Shown here one piece after another: positions 54,065 to 64,000 of a DNA stretch of 64,000 bases. This DNA is from Dipteronia dyeriana. Taxonomy: Eukaryota; Streptophyta; Magnoliopsida; Sapindales; Sapindaceae. Within the stretch, counting starts at the first letter, position 1. Each line of letters opens with the position of its first letter. The translations under genes and the position numbers were made by a program. The stretch spans positions 45,264,203 to 45,328,202 of the forward strand of contig CM065297.1 of assembly GCA_032871835.1 (NCBI GenBank). Direction: 5' to 3'. Below the pieces are notes generated by a model, which saw only the letters and a program-made list of their open reading frames with translations, did no database searches and was not told the origin of the DNA.

Positions 54065-54682
54065 CAACAAGCAAGACAACCACAAAGACATGGGAAGGCT
54101 CCAATGCATCTTCAAGGATATGGTATAATTCCTAACTTTTTACCTACATGTCATTTTTGTGCTATTGATGGTCACATTAGACCAAATTGCTTTAGGTATA
54201 TCTAATTGTGTAGGATTGAAAGCATGATAGAAAAGAAAAGGGCTAGAGCCATGATGCATGATCCTAGGACATCTAGAGCCATGATGCATGATCCTAAGAA
54301 ACCTAGAGCCATGATGCATGTCACTAGGAAAAGTGGAACACCTTTGCATGATCCTAGAACATTTAGAGCCCATGTACCATTGACCACTAGGAAGAAAAAT
54401 ACTGTACCTAGGTGTATTAGAAAGGATGATCACATTTTCCATGTTGCACAGATTGCGTTGAAAGCTCATTCTTGTGATTTTTGGTACTTGGATAGTGGGT
54501 GCTCTAGGCACATTACTGTAAAAAAGAGTTTCTTTAAGACTCTTGTGATAGAGGAGGGAGGAAATGTCACTTTTGGCGTGGATCCAAAAAGAAAGTCAAA
54601 GGAAAGGGAACCATTTCCATTCCCGGATTGCCTTCCTTGTCCAATGATTTGTATGTTGATGGTTAAAAAGCCAATTGGATAA
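54065..54682 (+). pseudogene. Element B second knuckle, 30-bp repeats and protease
   Basis: Near 54148-54190 the second knuckle CHFCAIDGHIRPNC is readable, followed by a stop. From 54206 a 158-residue frame holds four 10-residue repeats (AMMHDP-type, 54245-54364), then CDFWYLDSGCSRHITV with the D-S-G protease active site near residue 96. The conserved SGD-type flap region is partly shifted. The protease would mature gag-pol. Confidence 0.83.
54245..54364 (+). repeat. Four 30-bp in-frame tandem repeats
   Basis: AGAGCCATGATGCATGATCC begins at 54245, 54275 and (varied) 54305, and the fourth unit at 54335 has CCTTTGCATGATCC. Period is exactly 30 bp, so each unit adds ten codons between the second knuckle and the protease. 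Confidence 0.9.
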
Positions 54683-55576
54683 GGATTTTTACATCTTAGT
54701 GATAATGGACTCTCCGTCTTGTTTAGGAAAAATGATTGTTCTATCCTATTGTCTAATGGACAAACCTTGTTAAAATGTATGAGGTCTAGTGATAATTGCT
54801 AGTGTCTTGAAGCTAGAAGTGTGTCTTGTAATGTGTCAAAGGATGAACAAATAGAGTTGTGGCATGAAAGACTTGGTCACATGAACTTTAGGGATTTAAG
54901 AATCTTAGATAAGTTCAATGTTGTGCGAGGCCTTCCCAAGCTTGGGTAAAAGGTTAATGGTGTTTGTGGACCTTGCTAACAAGGGAAGCAAAAGAAAAGT
55001 ATGCATAAAAAGGGCAAGTATATAACCACCAAAGAACCTCTAGAGCTTCTCCACATGGATCTTATGGGTCCTATGCAAACCGAGAGTTTAGGTGGAAAGA
55101 AATACATTTTTGTGTGTGTAGATGACTTCTCTAGGTACACATGGACTTATTTCCTTAGAGAAAAATCTGAAACTTTTGACAAGTTTAAAATGCTTTGTTC
55201 TAAAATTCAAAATGAAATGAACTCCAAGATTAAAAGCATTAAGAGAATCAGGAGCGACCATGGGAAGGAATTTGAGAATGCCCACTTTAAAAACTTTTGC
55301 AATAGTCTAGGTATTTCTCATGAGTTTTCGGCTCCTAGGACACCTCAACAAAATGGAGTTGTTGAGAGGAAAAATAAGGTTCTTCAAGAAATGGCCCGTG
55401 TGATGTTGCTTAGCAACAATGTTCCTAGGAATCTTTGGGCCGAGGCTGTCAATACGGCTTGCTACATAAGAAATAGAGTCTTCCTTAGGCTTCACAGTAG
55501 GCAAACCTCCTATGACTTATGGAAAGGTAGGAAGCCAAATGTTAGCTACTTCCACACCTTTGGAAGCAAATGCTAA
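54683..55576 (+). pseudogene. Element B pre-integrase and integrase
   Basis: 54683-55000 is broken but shows ELWHERLGHMNFRDLRIL (WH...LGH pre-integrase) and a VCGPC segment. 55001-55576 (191 residues) is the core: ELLHMDLMGPMQTESLGGKK (first Asp), FVCVDDFSRYTWTYFL, RSDHGKEFEN (second Asp), FSAPRTPQQNGVVERKNKVL (Glu) and the LWAEAVNTACYIRNRV end. TAA at 55574 follows TFGSKC, where FILN-like sequence continues. All three catalytic acids are present. Confidence 0.9.
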
Positions 55577-55783
55577 ATTTTGAATGACCGTGATCAACTT
55601 GGAAAATTTGATGCTAAGAGTGATGAGGGTATCTTCATTGGTTATGCCTTGAATAGTAGATCCTATAGAGTTTTTAATCTAAGAACTAGGACTGTAATGG
55701 AATAATTTAATGTTGCCATCGATGATACTAGGCTCAAATCTATTGACCATGAGGAGGAGGTAGATTTAGTTGGTAACTCCTCT
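55577..55783 (+). pseudogene. Element B integrase C-terminal linker
   Basis: The phase continues after the stop with LNDRDQLGKFDAKSDEGIFI and GYALNSRSYRVFNLRTRTVM, the usual Copia integrase tail, then another stop (TAA near 55704) and an acidic linker into the RT frame. Confidence 0.8.
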
Positions 55784-56857
55784 TTGGAGAAAGTAGTTGA
55801 TATCTCTAATGTTGAAAAGACTAATCTTGATGATGACATAGCACAACTTAGTGATAGGATTCCTCACTTGGACTCAAAAGAACCTGCTCCATGGGTTAGG
55901 AAACTTCATGACAAATATGACATTATTGGTGAAGTTAGTGAGGGTGTTAGGACTAGGCGTCAAATGGCCAATCTTATTAGCTACACTTGCTACCCCTCTC
56001 AAATAGAAACCAAGAAAATTGATAAAGCCTTAAAAGATGAATTTTGGGTTATTGCCATGCAAGAAGAGCTTAACCAATTTGAAAGGAATGAGGTTTGGAC
56101 TCTAGTTCCTAGGCCTAAGAACACAAATGTGATAGGCACCAAGTGGGTATATAGGAACAAATCCGATGAGGATGGCAACATTGTGCGAAACAAGGCTAGG
56201 TTTGTAGCACAAGGATACTCTCAAATTGAGGGTATTGACTTTGAGGAGACATTTGCTCCCGTTGCTAGGATTGAGTCCATTAGGCTTCTTCTATCAATTT
56301 CTTGTTTGCACAAGTTCAAATTATATCAAATGGATGTTAAGAGTGCCTTCCTCAATTGTTTCTTGCAAGAGGAAGTGTTTTTTGAGCAACCCAAAGGGTT
56401 TGTGGATCCTTACCACCCTAATCATGTCTATCACCTCAAGAAAGCTTTGTATGGGTTGAAACAAGCACCTATGGCTTGGTATGAGCATCTCACTCAATTT
56501 CTCATAGATAGTGGCTACACTAGGGGTAGTGTTGACAATACTCTCTTTGTAGCTCAAATCTATGTTGATGATATAGTCTTTGGCTCCACCAGTGACACCA
56601 AAGTCCAACAATTTGTTGATGTCATGTCTCATGAATTTGAGATGAGTCTTGTTGGTGAGTTAAGTTACTTTCTAGGTTTACAAATTAAGCAAATGGATGA
56701 TGGGATTTTTATATCTCAAGCTAATTATGCCAAAAACCTAGTGAACAAATTTGGCCTTGAAAGTGCCAAACATTGTGGTACACCCATGAGTACCACTTTG
56801 AAGCTAAGCAAGGATGCTAGTGGTAAAAGTGTGGACCAACTTTATATCGTGGCATGA
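55784..56857 (+). CDS. Element B reverse transcriptase (longest open frame in the window)
   Basis: 357 residues with no stop. Order: acidic linker, [16 protein letters not shown] near residue 70, [19 protein letters not shown] near 95, [36 protein letters not shown] near 140-160, [20 protein letters not shown] near 190, [17 protein letters not shown] near 230, the catalytic [10 protein letters not shown] box near 265 and [18 protein letters not shown] near 300. A short segment upstream of the YVDD box (between LFVAQ and IYVDD) looks shortened compared with other SIRE-type RTs. The frame ends at 56857 through a small shift into RNase H, which overlaps by four bases. The ATG is internal to the polyprotein. 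Confidence 0.9.
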   Translation: MEKVVDISNVEKTNLDDDIAQLSDRIPHLDSKEPAPWVRKLHDKYDIIGEVSEGVRTRRQMANLISYTCYPSQIETKKIDKALKDEFWVIAMQEELNQFERNEVWTLVPRPKNTNVIGTKWVYRNKSDEDGNIVRNKARFVAQGYSQIEGIDFEETFAPVARIESIRLLLSISCLHKFKLYQMDVKSAFLNCFLQEEVFFEQPKGFVDPYHPNHVYHLKKALYGLKQAPMAWYEHLTQFLIDSGYTRGSVDNTLFVAQIYVDDIVFGSTSDTKVQQFVDVMSHEFEMSLVGELSYFLGLQIKQMDDGIFISQANYAKNLVNKFGLESAKHCGTPMSTTLKLSKDASGKSVDQLYIVA

Positions 56858-57504
56858 TTGGAAGCTTGCTCTATTTGACCATAAGTAAGCCCGATATCTC
56901 CTTTAGTGTGGGTGTGTGTGCTAGGTACCAAGTGAATCCTAAGGAGTCCTATCTCTCTTCTGTTAAGAGAATCATTCGATATGTGAATGGGACATCCAAC
57001 TATGGGATTTGGTACTCTTTTGACACTAATGCTAGTCTTGTATGCTTTAGTGATGCAGATTGGGCAGAAAATTGTGGTGATAGGAAAAGTACATCGGGCG
57101 GTTGCTTTTTCCTTGGGAACAACCTAGTCTCTTTGATTTGCAAGAAGCAAAATTCGATTTCCTTGTCCACGGCTAAGGCCGAATACATTGCTGCTATGAG
57201 TGGATGCATACAACTCCTTTGGATGAAGCAAATGCTAGTCGACTATTGATTCAATCAAGGTACTCTTACTCTCTTTTGTGGTAACATGAGTGCAATTAAC
57301 ATTTCAAAGAATCCGGTTCAGCATTCTAGGACTAAGCATATTGACATCCGTCATCATTTCATTAGAGAACCAGTTGTGAGCAAATGCATTATACTTGAGC
57401 ATGTAGGTACAAACGATCAACTAGCGGATCTATTTACTAAACCGTTAGATGTTACTCGATTCAAGACTCTTAGTAGATCTATTGGGATTTGTTTAATGAA
57501 GTGA
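56854..57504 (+). pseudogene. Element B RNase H
   Basis: 56854-57249 (131 residues): [20 protein letters not shown], then VKRIIRYVNGTSNYGIWY, FSDADWAENCGDRKSTSGGC (catalytic Asp) and STAKAEYIAAMSGCIQLLWM (Glu). TGA at 57247 interrupts, and the phase resumes with NMSAINISKNPVQHSRTKHI, HHFIRE and DQLADLFTKPLD up to a TGA at 57502, the natural end of pol. Confidence 0.9.
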
Positions 57505-58736
57505 TGTGTTGTGGTCTTTGACGGAACTCAAGCAAAAAGAGCTATTGTATACTTGTTGCATGCAATTTTTTCTTAAAAAATATGTTTATGCCACTTTATT
57601 GATTGCTTGAGTATCTTGGTTGCACTTATAGTATTTTGTATTTTCTTAAATAAGTGTGAACATTGCTTTGATTACAATCCATGTCATATTTATGTTCAAA
57701 CATGCATTTTTGGACTAGGAGATATACATTGGAAGTCCATGTTAAATGACCTATAATTATCTCCATTACATGATGATTCTTAAATGACATGCTAATGAAA
57801 AATGATAAAGCATGAATTGATGATTGCAATTGTTAAATGCAACACATTGTGTGAAAATGCTAGTGAGACTAAAGTGTTTAATCCATGTCTCTCTTTCTTT
57901 ATTAGTTGAACATGGCTATTATTATACGGGTATCCTCCCGAAAAAATCAAATAGGGTGCAAAGTTGCTCATGCCATGTTTAGTTTATAAAGTTGGATATA
58001 GTGCCTTTAAAACTTGATATTTATAAGAACTCTATATCCTTGCTTCTCTAATGACAAATGGTGAAATTGGTTTGAATTATATTAGAAACCTTTGTCATTT
58101 ACTTTGCCAAATACCATTATTTTTGGACTTGAATGCAACATGTCTTGTATGCAAAGCATTTTTTTGATTCACACATTGTCTTTCAAATAAATCTCCTTGT
58201 GTCTCTTCTATCGATTGAGGTTGCACAAATGTGGCTTATATAATTATGCAACAATCTTGTATGCTCTTTTCTTTCTTTGACTTGAGTGACCCGGTTGGGG
58301 ACTTCTCCTTTGTCTATATCATGACAAAAAAGGGGAGTAGCATTGACCTAGCATTGACCTAGCATTGTGATGTTAGGGGAGTAGCATGAAGTAGCCTGTG
58401 TTGGCTTTGAGGGGGAGCATTGCTTGTTTGAGGGGGAGATTACATGTAGAGGGAGTAACCCATTGAGGGGGTGCATTGCATAAGCATTTCATTATATTAT
58501 ACTCATATTTCTAAATGCAAATGCTTTTGTTTTATATTCACTTGATCATCTCACACGCACTTGGTTTGGAAAGAGTATTTGTGCTTGCCTTGTGTGTAGG
58601 GTTAATAGTTCTACAAGAGATTGAAGACTTGAAGTTTTTTTTAATGTTTATCTCATTGTAATGTAGAATATCTTCCCAGTGTTTTTCAATTTTGTTTTGT
58701 GAGGATCAATGTGAGTGGTGGTTTTGTCACGAAATA
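57505..58736 (+). other. Element B 3' untranslated tail with PPT-like tracts
   Basis: 1.23 kb with no supported gene and no envelope-like frame. Between 58331 and 58475 several purine tracts recur: AAAAAAGGGGAGTAG, TTAGGGGAGTAGCATG, GAGGGGGAGCATTGC, GAGGGGGAGATTACATG and GAGGGAGTAACCC. They resemble the true PPT at 58737. The same series is at 25450-25575 in the other B copy. Confidence 0.7.
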
Positions 58737-58751
58737 GCCAAAGGGGGAGAT
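58737..58751 (+). promoter_or_regulatory. Polypurine tract of element B
   Basis: GCCAAAGGGGGAGAT directly before the 3' LTR start TGAAAAGTCC; this is the plus-strand priming site. Confidence 0.92.
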
Positions 58752-60323
58752 TGAAAAGTCCTCATTTGTTGATTGGCTCATGTCGTGAACAACCACATTG
58801 TTGGGGTTCATGTAAGGGGAGTACTATCAAATGTAAAATTCTTGTGCTTACTTACTTTGAAGAGATAAATGAACACACTCACATATTCATACATAACTCT
58901 TGATCTTATTTGTTGAGAGTTTTCTTGTATGCATTTTAGTTTACATGACTCTTGTTGACCTATTTGCATCTTGCTATGAAAGTTGTATGTCATGCTAGGC
59001 ATTAAAATAGGATGCAATTTCATCACTCTTGAACTTACTGTTTTGTGCATTTGAGTGTTGAAACATAGGCCTTGCGCTGGTGGTGCGCTACTCGACCAGT
59101 GCACCTCACCAACGCAACTTTCACAGTGGACAGCCACTAATCGTGCGCCAATGATCTGCGCTGCTGCACCCGCGCGTAGCTTAAAAATATGGGCGTGCGC
59201 TGGTGGTGTGCTACTCATCTAGTGCATCCTCACTAGTGCAAACTTCCCAGAGAATCTGTGCTTGTGTTTCGCTACTGGGATGCGCAACTCGACTAGCGCC
59301 TGTTTTAAAAAATAGGCTGTGCGCAGGTGGTGCGCTGCTCGACCAGCGCAAGTCACCAGCGCACGCAGAGGAAGCTGGAACTCTTTTTTCCAAAACGACC
59401 TCACTTTGATTGGATCTTATATATATATATAACTTAATGCCTTAAGGTCGTGTATGAGTTCAGAATATCACATTTCTTCCTTAGAACACATTTCAAAGGA
59501 AAAACATTTCCAAGAACTCATTTTTAATCACTCAAAGCATTCCCATGAGCATCAAATCTTCGTCTTGCATCATCTAAGTTCATCTAAAGTGCATCTATGG
59601 ATAGGATTGCTTTATCACATCTTGTTTGGTAAGCTCTTCACTATCTTCTTACAAGTTAAGTGTTTTCCTTACTAAACCATCTCTTTAATTAATTGTATTC
59701 TCTTAGATTATTTCTAGATACAAATTAGAGATTGTTGTGATGCCATGATTGAGTGTTGTATTGTGATAGCGTCATCGGATTGTTTGATCTATGTTTAGCT
59801 AAGCTATTTGAACATGTCATTTAGCACTTGATATCTAGGATTGCATTGATTGCCATCTCATTATCCTAGATAAGCATATAGGGTTTTCTAGCCTTGTTTG
59901 TTCATTGAATATCATTATATATTCTCTTAGGACACTTTATCTCTTCATTGAGAAGTAAGACTTGTGTTTCATCTGGGAGTAGGTAGCTTAAAGGACAAGC
60001 ATGATGAACTAGGTTCATTTATACCGGGATTAGGTAGTGGTGGAGGATTAAACTGGAATAGGTTGTAATTCCTTTATCATTAGTGGATTTGAGGTTCTAG
60101 TGTGGCGCACTCATTAGCCCTTGGTTTTTCCCATTTGGAGGGTTTCCACGTATATCTCAAGTGTTTTTACTATTTCCGTATTTATTACTCTTGCGATTTC
60201 TTTGCAACTAGATAGGGGTATTTTCGTCAACTTGACTCTGAATGAAAATTGGGTAAAAGTTCATTATAATCTATTCACCCCCCCCCATCTAGATTAATTT
60301 TACACACCATATTATTTTTTTCA
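58752..60323 (+). repeat. Element B 3' LTR
   Basis: 1572 bp, TGAAAAGTCC to TTTTTTCA, next to target duplication ACTCT. It is 20 bp shorter than the 5' LTR, partly from a gap near 58818. The hairpin cluster at 59073-59363 is more decayed than in the 5' LTR. Confidence 0.93.
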
Positions 60324-60722
60324 ACTCTTATCCATTGCGGCATCTCTGGACCTAGAGATTTGGAAATGGACTCCAAGACTGCTTTCCTTAATGGAAGTCT
60401 TGACGAAAGCATCTACATAATGCAACCAGAAGGCTTCATTAAAAAAGGCCAAGAGGAAAGAGTATGCAAGTTGCAAAGATCCATAAATGGATTGAAGCAA
60501 GCATCCAGATCCTGGAACATAAGCTTCGATCAGGCCGTGAAAATTTTTAGATTTATTCAAAACCATGATGAACCTTGTGTATACAAAAGGATTAAAGGCG
60601 ACAAGTTGGTTTTCCTAGTTCTTTACGTTGATGATATACTACTCATCGGAAAAGATGTAGGTGTATTGATATCAATAAAAGAATGGTTGGCAAAACGATT
60701 TCATATGAAGGACTTAGGATAA
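60324..60722 (+). pseudogene. A3 reverse transcriptase, second half
   Basis: Begins with the second ACTCT and resumes the RT interrupted at 50619. The open frame 60360-60722 has SKTAFLNGSLDESIYIMQPE, NGLKQASRSWNISFDQAV, the intact LYVDDILLIGKD box and FHMKDLG followed by a stop (TAA at 60720). The start of the frame reads MEMDSKTAF where A1 has a YIDAKTAF-type segment, so a small deletion or shift lies near 60360. Confidence 0.87.
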
Positions 60723-61603
60723 GCAAGTTATATTCTTGGTATCCAAGTTATAAGGGATAGAAAGAATAGAACGATTGCATTATCCCAAGCTTTATACATA
60801 GATAAAATCTTATCTTGGTTTTCCATGCAAGATTCCAAGAAAGGTATGTTACCTTTCAGACATGGAATCAAACTTTCTAGAACAAGTTCCTAAGAATGAG
60901 CATGAAGAGCAATTCATGAGTAGAGTTCATACGCATCGGCAGTTGGAAGTCTCATGTATGCAATGGTCTGCACTAGACAAAATATTTGTTTTACTGTTGG
61001 CATAGTTAGCAGGTTTCAATCGAATCCTGGTCCTGATCACTGGACGGCAGTCAAGCATATTTTCAATTAGGAGAACGAGAGATTATACGCTTGTATACTC
61101 TGGAGGGGATTTATTTCCCTTTGGGTATACAATTTCTAATTTTTAGTCAGATTCTAACTCTAGAAGAACAACATCAGGATCTGTGTTTACTGTTGGAGAA
61201 GGGGTAGTCATATGGAGGATTATCAAGCAATCTTGTATTTGCTGATTCCACCATGGAAGCCGAGTATGTTGCAGCATGCGAGGCTGTAAAAGAGGCTGTC
61301 TGGCTCCGCTAATTCCTGATTGACTTGAAAGTGGTTCCTGATGTGAATAAGCAGATCAATATATATTGTGACAATAGTGGAGCAGTGGCTAATTCGAGAG
61401 AACCAAGAAGTCATAATAGAGGGAAACGCATTGAAAGAAAGTATCACCTTCTAAGGGAAATTGTGCATAGGGGTGACGTGATGATAACTAAGATCGCGTC
61501 ACCAGAAAATCTAGCGGATCCCTTTACAAAGACTTTTCCACAAAAGAGTTTTGATGGGCATCTAGAGAACATGTGGATGAGAGATATGACACATTTTCTA
61601 TAG
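60723..61603 (+). pseudogene. A3 RNase H
   Basis: 60723-61320 is broken: ILGIQVIRDRKNR, then the RNase H start near 60920 and a STMEAEYVAACEA segment near 61250, in shifting phases. 61325-61603 is open with the NSGAVANSREPRSHNRGKRI segment, LLREIVHRGDV and LADPFTKTFP, then a short tail (MWMRDMTHFL) ending next to the PPT. Confidence 0.85.
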
Positions 61604-61605
61604 AG

Positions 61606-61617
61606 CAAGTGGGAGAT
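61606..61617 (+). promoter_or_regulatory. Polypurine tract of A3
   Basis: CAAGTGGGAGAT immediately before the LTR start TGTTAGGATTATGC. Confidence 0.85.
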
Positions 61618-64000
61618 TGTTAGGATTATGCTCGATAGCAAGAGTATAATAATGTATTTGACAATCTTTTCATATTAATAAAGTGATTTCTATTTAAACA
61701 AATCTTATAGCATTTACAGTTAAATTATTATAATTGTCAAAAATAAATAATCATAAGGTCAAAAGATTATGAGAAAAGAAGAATTGTTCATACATCTAGA
61801 TATGTATGAGGTAGACACAATTCTTTAGTTAGTCTTGAATAATATTCATAACTTAAGATAAAGGTTGGGCGCTTTTACCTTGTTAAAGTTGTAGATTCTT
61901 TTGCTAGCATTTGAGTGGGGTCAAATGTGTTATGATGAGTCTAAAATCATCAAAGTGTGGTGTCTTTGGGCAAAAGAATCTAGTGCACTAGGTGCATTGA
62001 ATTGCATAACAATTAAATACTTTATCTAGAATCTTCAATAGATAAAAGTTTTTCATTTGAAGACAATCCAAGAGTCTATCTCAATCCAGAGATAAATGAT
62101 TGACTTATGGTTGCAAGTGTTATCATTTGAGCTATCATTGAGTACGATTATATAGCATAGTCTATCCTCGATAGTTTGGTGGTATTCATTTGTTAATCGA
62201 TCGAGGACTTCTTTTATAGATATGGACAACATGGCTCCATTTATTAAATGAGAGTAGAATATCATCATATGGATGTTTTGAGGTATTGGATATTAAATCT
62301 TAACTTTAAGTTTTCACTAGTGTCTATTGAAACATGGCTTCTAGACAAGTGAAAATATCCAAGTTCAAAATGTGGTCATATGAGTAAATATGGTAACTTG
62401 GAGAGCTATAGGCTGTCTATGAGCTCTCGACGATTACTGGTATTCTTCACGAGGATACACTTTCTCTAATAAGGCTGTCTAGTTTATGTATGAGTAGCAT
62501 CAACTTATTCTATCTTTATTTAAGAGTTCAATTTTAGTTCTTTAGCGGAATGAACTAAAATTAAATAGATCGGACCTAAGTGAATCATTTGTTGATTGTG
62601 ATTGGGTTGTGTCTGTTGGAGCTTAAATTTAGATAGCCTGCCAAGATCCCCAATCCACACGAACTTGTATGGATCACTTGATATATTCTACCGGACCGAT
62701 TTAGGGGTCCATCGAGAATTGTATTAAGGCATGTGAACTTGTTTCGTTTTATAAGAATGGGTCTAGTTCACATGTGGACTTTTTATTAAGGTCCAATGGA
62801 TTTAATAAAATAAGAAAAATAATATATTACCTATATACATGTGTTAGGTGGCAAGGCTATTGAGAATAGCTGAAATTATATTATTTTTATTTTATTATTT
62901 AATTAAATGAAAATTAATTAATTTATTGATTTATTAATTATTTAATTATAAGTCAAAATCTTTTTCCTATTAGGAGTTGGTCTCCTAAAATTATACTATT
63001 GTTGGTAGTACAATTAATATTATAGACTATATTTAATAAGTAGATAAACAAAAGGAGTTATTTATCTAATCAAATTAGGAAGTCTTTAATATGGTTACAA
63101 ACACACTATTGAGTTGGATTAGGAGTCTTGTTGTTGGATAGAATTCTTTTTTGGAAAGGATTCTTAACCACCAAGTAATTCTACATAAGGAAAGAATTCT
63201 TAACAACCAAATAAATCCTTCTTAGGAAAAGAATTAAGTTTCCTTATACATATCCTATGAATTTCGGCCAGCTATGTATATATAAGAGGAGGATAGAATT
63301 CCTTTTAGATATGGATTCTTAACTACCAAATAAATCCACCTAAGGAAATGATTCTTGCCAACCAAGTAAATCCTTCTTAGGAGAGGATTAATCATCATAT
63401 ATATGTGTTTGAAATTTGGCCAGCCTATATAATTAATTGCAAGAATTAATTTCGGCCAAGCTTGGGACTTTCTAAGAGAGATTTCGGCCAAGCAATTGAG
63501 AATTTATAGGGAAAAAAAACAATTGTTTTTGGTCTGCCCAAAATTCAACCAACTCTAAGCAATATTGTGTAAATTCGGCCAAGAAGAGAAAAAAGGGGAA
63601 CGTTTTTGTTTTTGATAGTATACTAGTATCATTTACATAAAAAGGGTTTTGTGTACAACATCGAATCAAGGTTCGTGCGAGTTTCAATCAAATTGATTGA
63701 TAATTCAAAAGTGATCGGACGTTCTTGGATTTTTCTCTTGGAGGATATTTGTAACTAACAAAGAAAAGATTTTATTTGTCTCCATCCTCAGTTATACGTT
63801 TTAAAGAAAGGGAGCCCACACTCCTAGGTGATTCACGTCCGTGATGGGATTGGAAGATCTTGATGAATTGATTCGGCGCTTGTTCAATCGTCATGAGAAA
63901 AAGGTACCAAACTTTTTATATCCATCAATTAATCTAAGGTTAAGGTTCTCGTTGCATAAAAGGGAAATTTTTTTATTTATACGCAAACCCTAATTTTCAT
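61618..64000 (+). repeat. A3 3' LTR, cut by the window edge
   Basis: 2383 bp from TGTTAGG to CCCTAATTTTCAT. By comparison with 44825-47275 only about 60 bases are missing at the end. The pair with the 5' LTR is close in sequence across the whole length. Confidence 0.9.

Larger units (their letters stand above)
50620..60323 (+). mobile_element. Element B: complete SIRE/Maximus-type Copia element
   Basis: 9704 bp with perfect 5-bp target duplication ACTCT (50615-50619 and 60324-60328). 5' LTR, PBS, gag, protease, integrase, RT, RNase H, a 1.2-kb untranslated tail, PPT and 3' LTR are all in order on the plus strand. It lies in the RT of A3, so it is younger than A3. It has several stops, yet every catalytic motif is recognisable. 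It has no envelope-like gene although some SIRE-type elements do. Confidence 0.93.
44825..64000 (+). mobile_element. Family A element A3, interrupted by element B, right LTR cut by the window edge
   Basis: 5' LTR 44825-47275, internal 47276-50619 and 60329-61617, 3' LTR 61618 to beyond the window. Element B (50620-60323) sits in the reverse transcriptase. Once B is removed the coding order is gag remnant, integrase, RT, RNase H, PPT. Its pol is the least decayed of the three family A copies and keeps the YVDD box. Confidence 0.9.

Noticed and set aside
57505..58736. Envelope-like gene after RNase H in element B
   Set aside because: All frames are short and broken, with no signal peptide or membrane segment; only the purine tract series is notable.
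59203..59409. Several overlapping open frames on both strands of the B LTR
   Set aside because: They coincide with the GC-rich hairpin cluster, which lacks stops because of base composition.

Overview
The window looks like repeat-dense, AT-rich nuclear DNA from a flowering plant, most likely a eudicot; the species cannot be named from sequence alone. Almost every base that can be assigned belongs to LTR retrotransposons of four families, nested inside one another. I see no intact, clearly host-owned gene, no rRNA or tRNA gene and no CRISPR array. Nearly all element genes carry stops or frameshifts, many of them C-to-T or G-to-A changes as expected in old methylated DNA.

Families. A: a Ty1/Copia element of the TNT1-94/Tork-like type, LTRs about 2.3-2.45 kb, ends TGTTGGGATTATGC..CCCTACA, initiator-Met-type PBS. 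B: a Ty1/Copia element of the SIRE/Maximus type, LTRs about 1.6 kb. C: a SIRE-like, gag-only (non-autonomous) Copia element with 2.66-kb LTRs and an extra open frame resembling the putative plant transposon protein domain. D: a Ty3/Gypsy Athila-type element with 1.4-kb LTRs and an Asp-tRNA-type PBS.

Layout. 1-392: minus-strand end of a family A RNase H, part of a 353-bp tandem duplication. 393-10648: element C on the minus strand, its right LTR cut by A1. 10649-24872: a family A tandem (LTR, internal, LTR, internal, LTR scrap); the first LTR holds a reverse-oriented solo LTR with near-matching 5-bp target duplications. 24873-27592: 3' end and LTR of a family B copy. 27593-28504: a C-like scrap and the start of a minus-strand A LTR (L0). 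28505-40157: complete element D on the minus strand, with target duplication ATTAG, inside L0. 40163-64000: a matryoshka in which L0 is cut by L1, L1 by L2, L2 by A2, A2 by A3, and A3's reverse transcriptase by a complete B (50620-60323, target duplication ACTCT). Only B closes inside the window.

The most notable cargo is in element D. Between its integrase and its 3' LTR, in the same sense as gag-pol, lie an intronless LOG-like frame (cytokinin riboside 5'-monophosphate phosphoribohydrolase family, 31134-31787, one amber stop) and an unrecognised Cys/His-containing frame (32093-32722). This is where other Athila elements carry an envelope-like gene. Other points worth a second look are the shared loss of the protease region in all family A copies, strong GC-rich hairpins in the B LTR and the A leader, the PPT-like G-tract series in B, and 30-bp in-frame repeats in the B gag-protease region.
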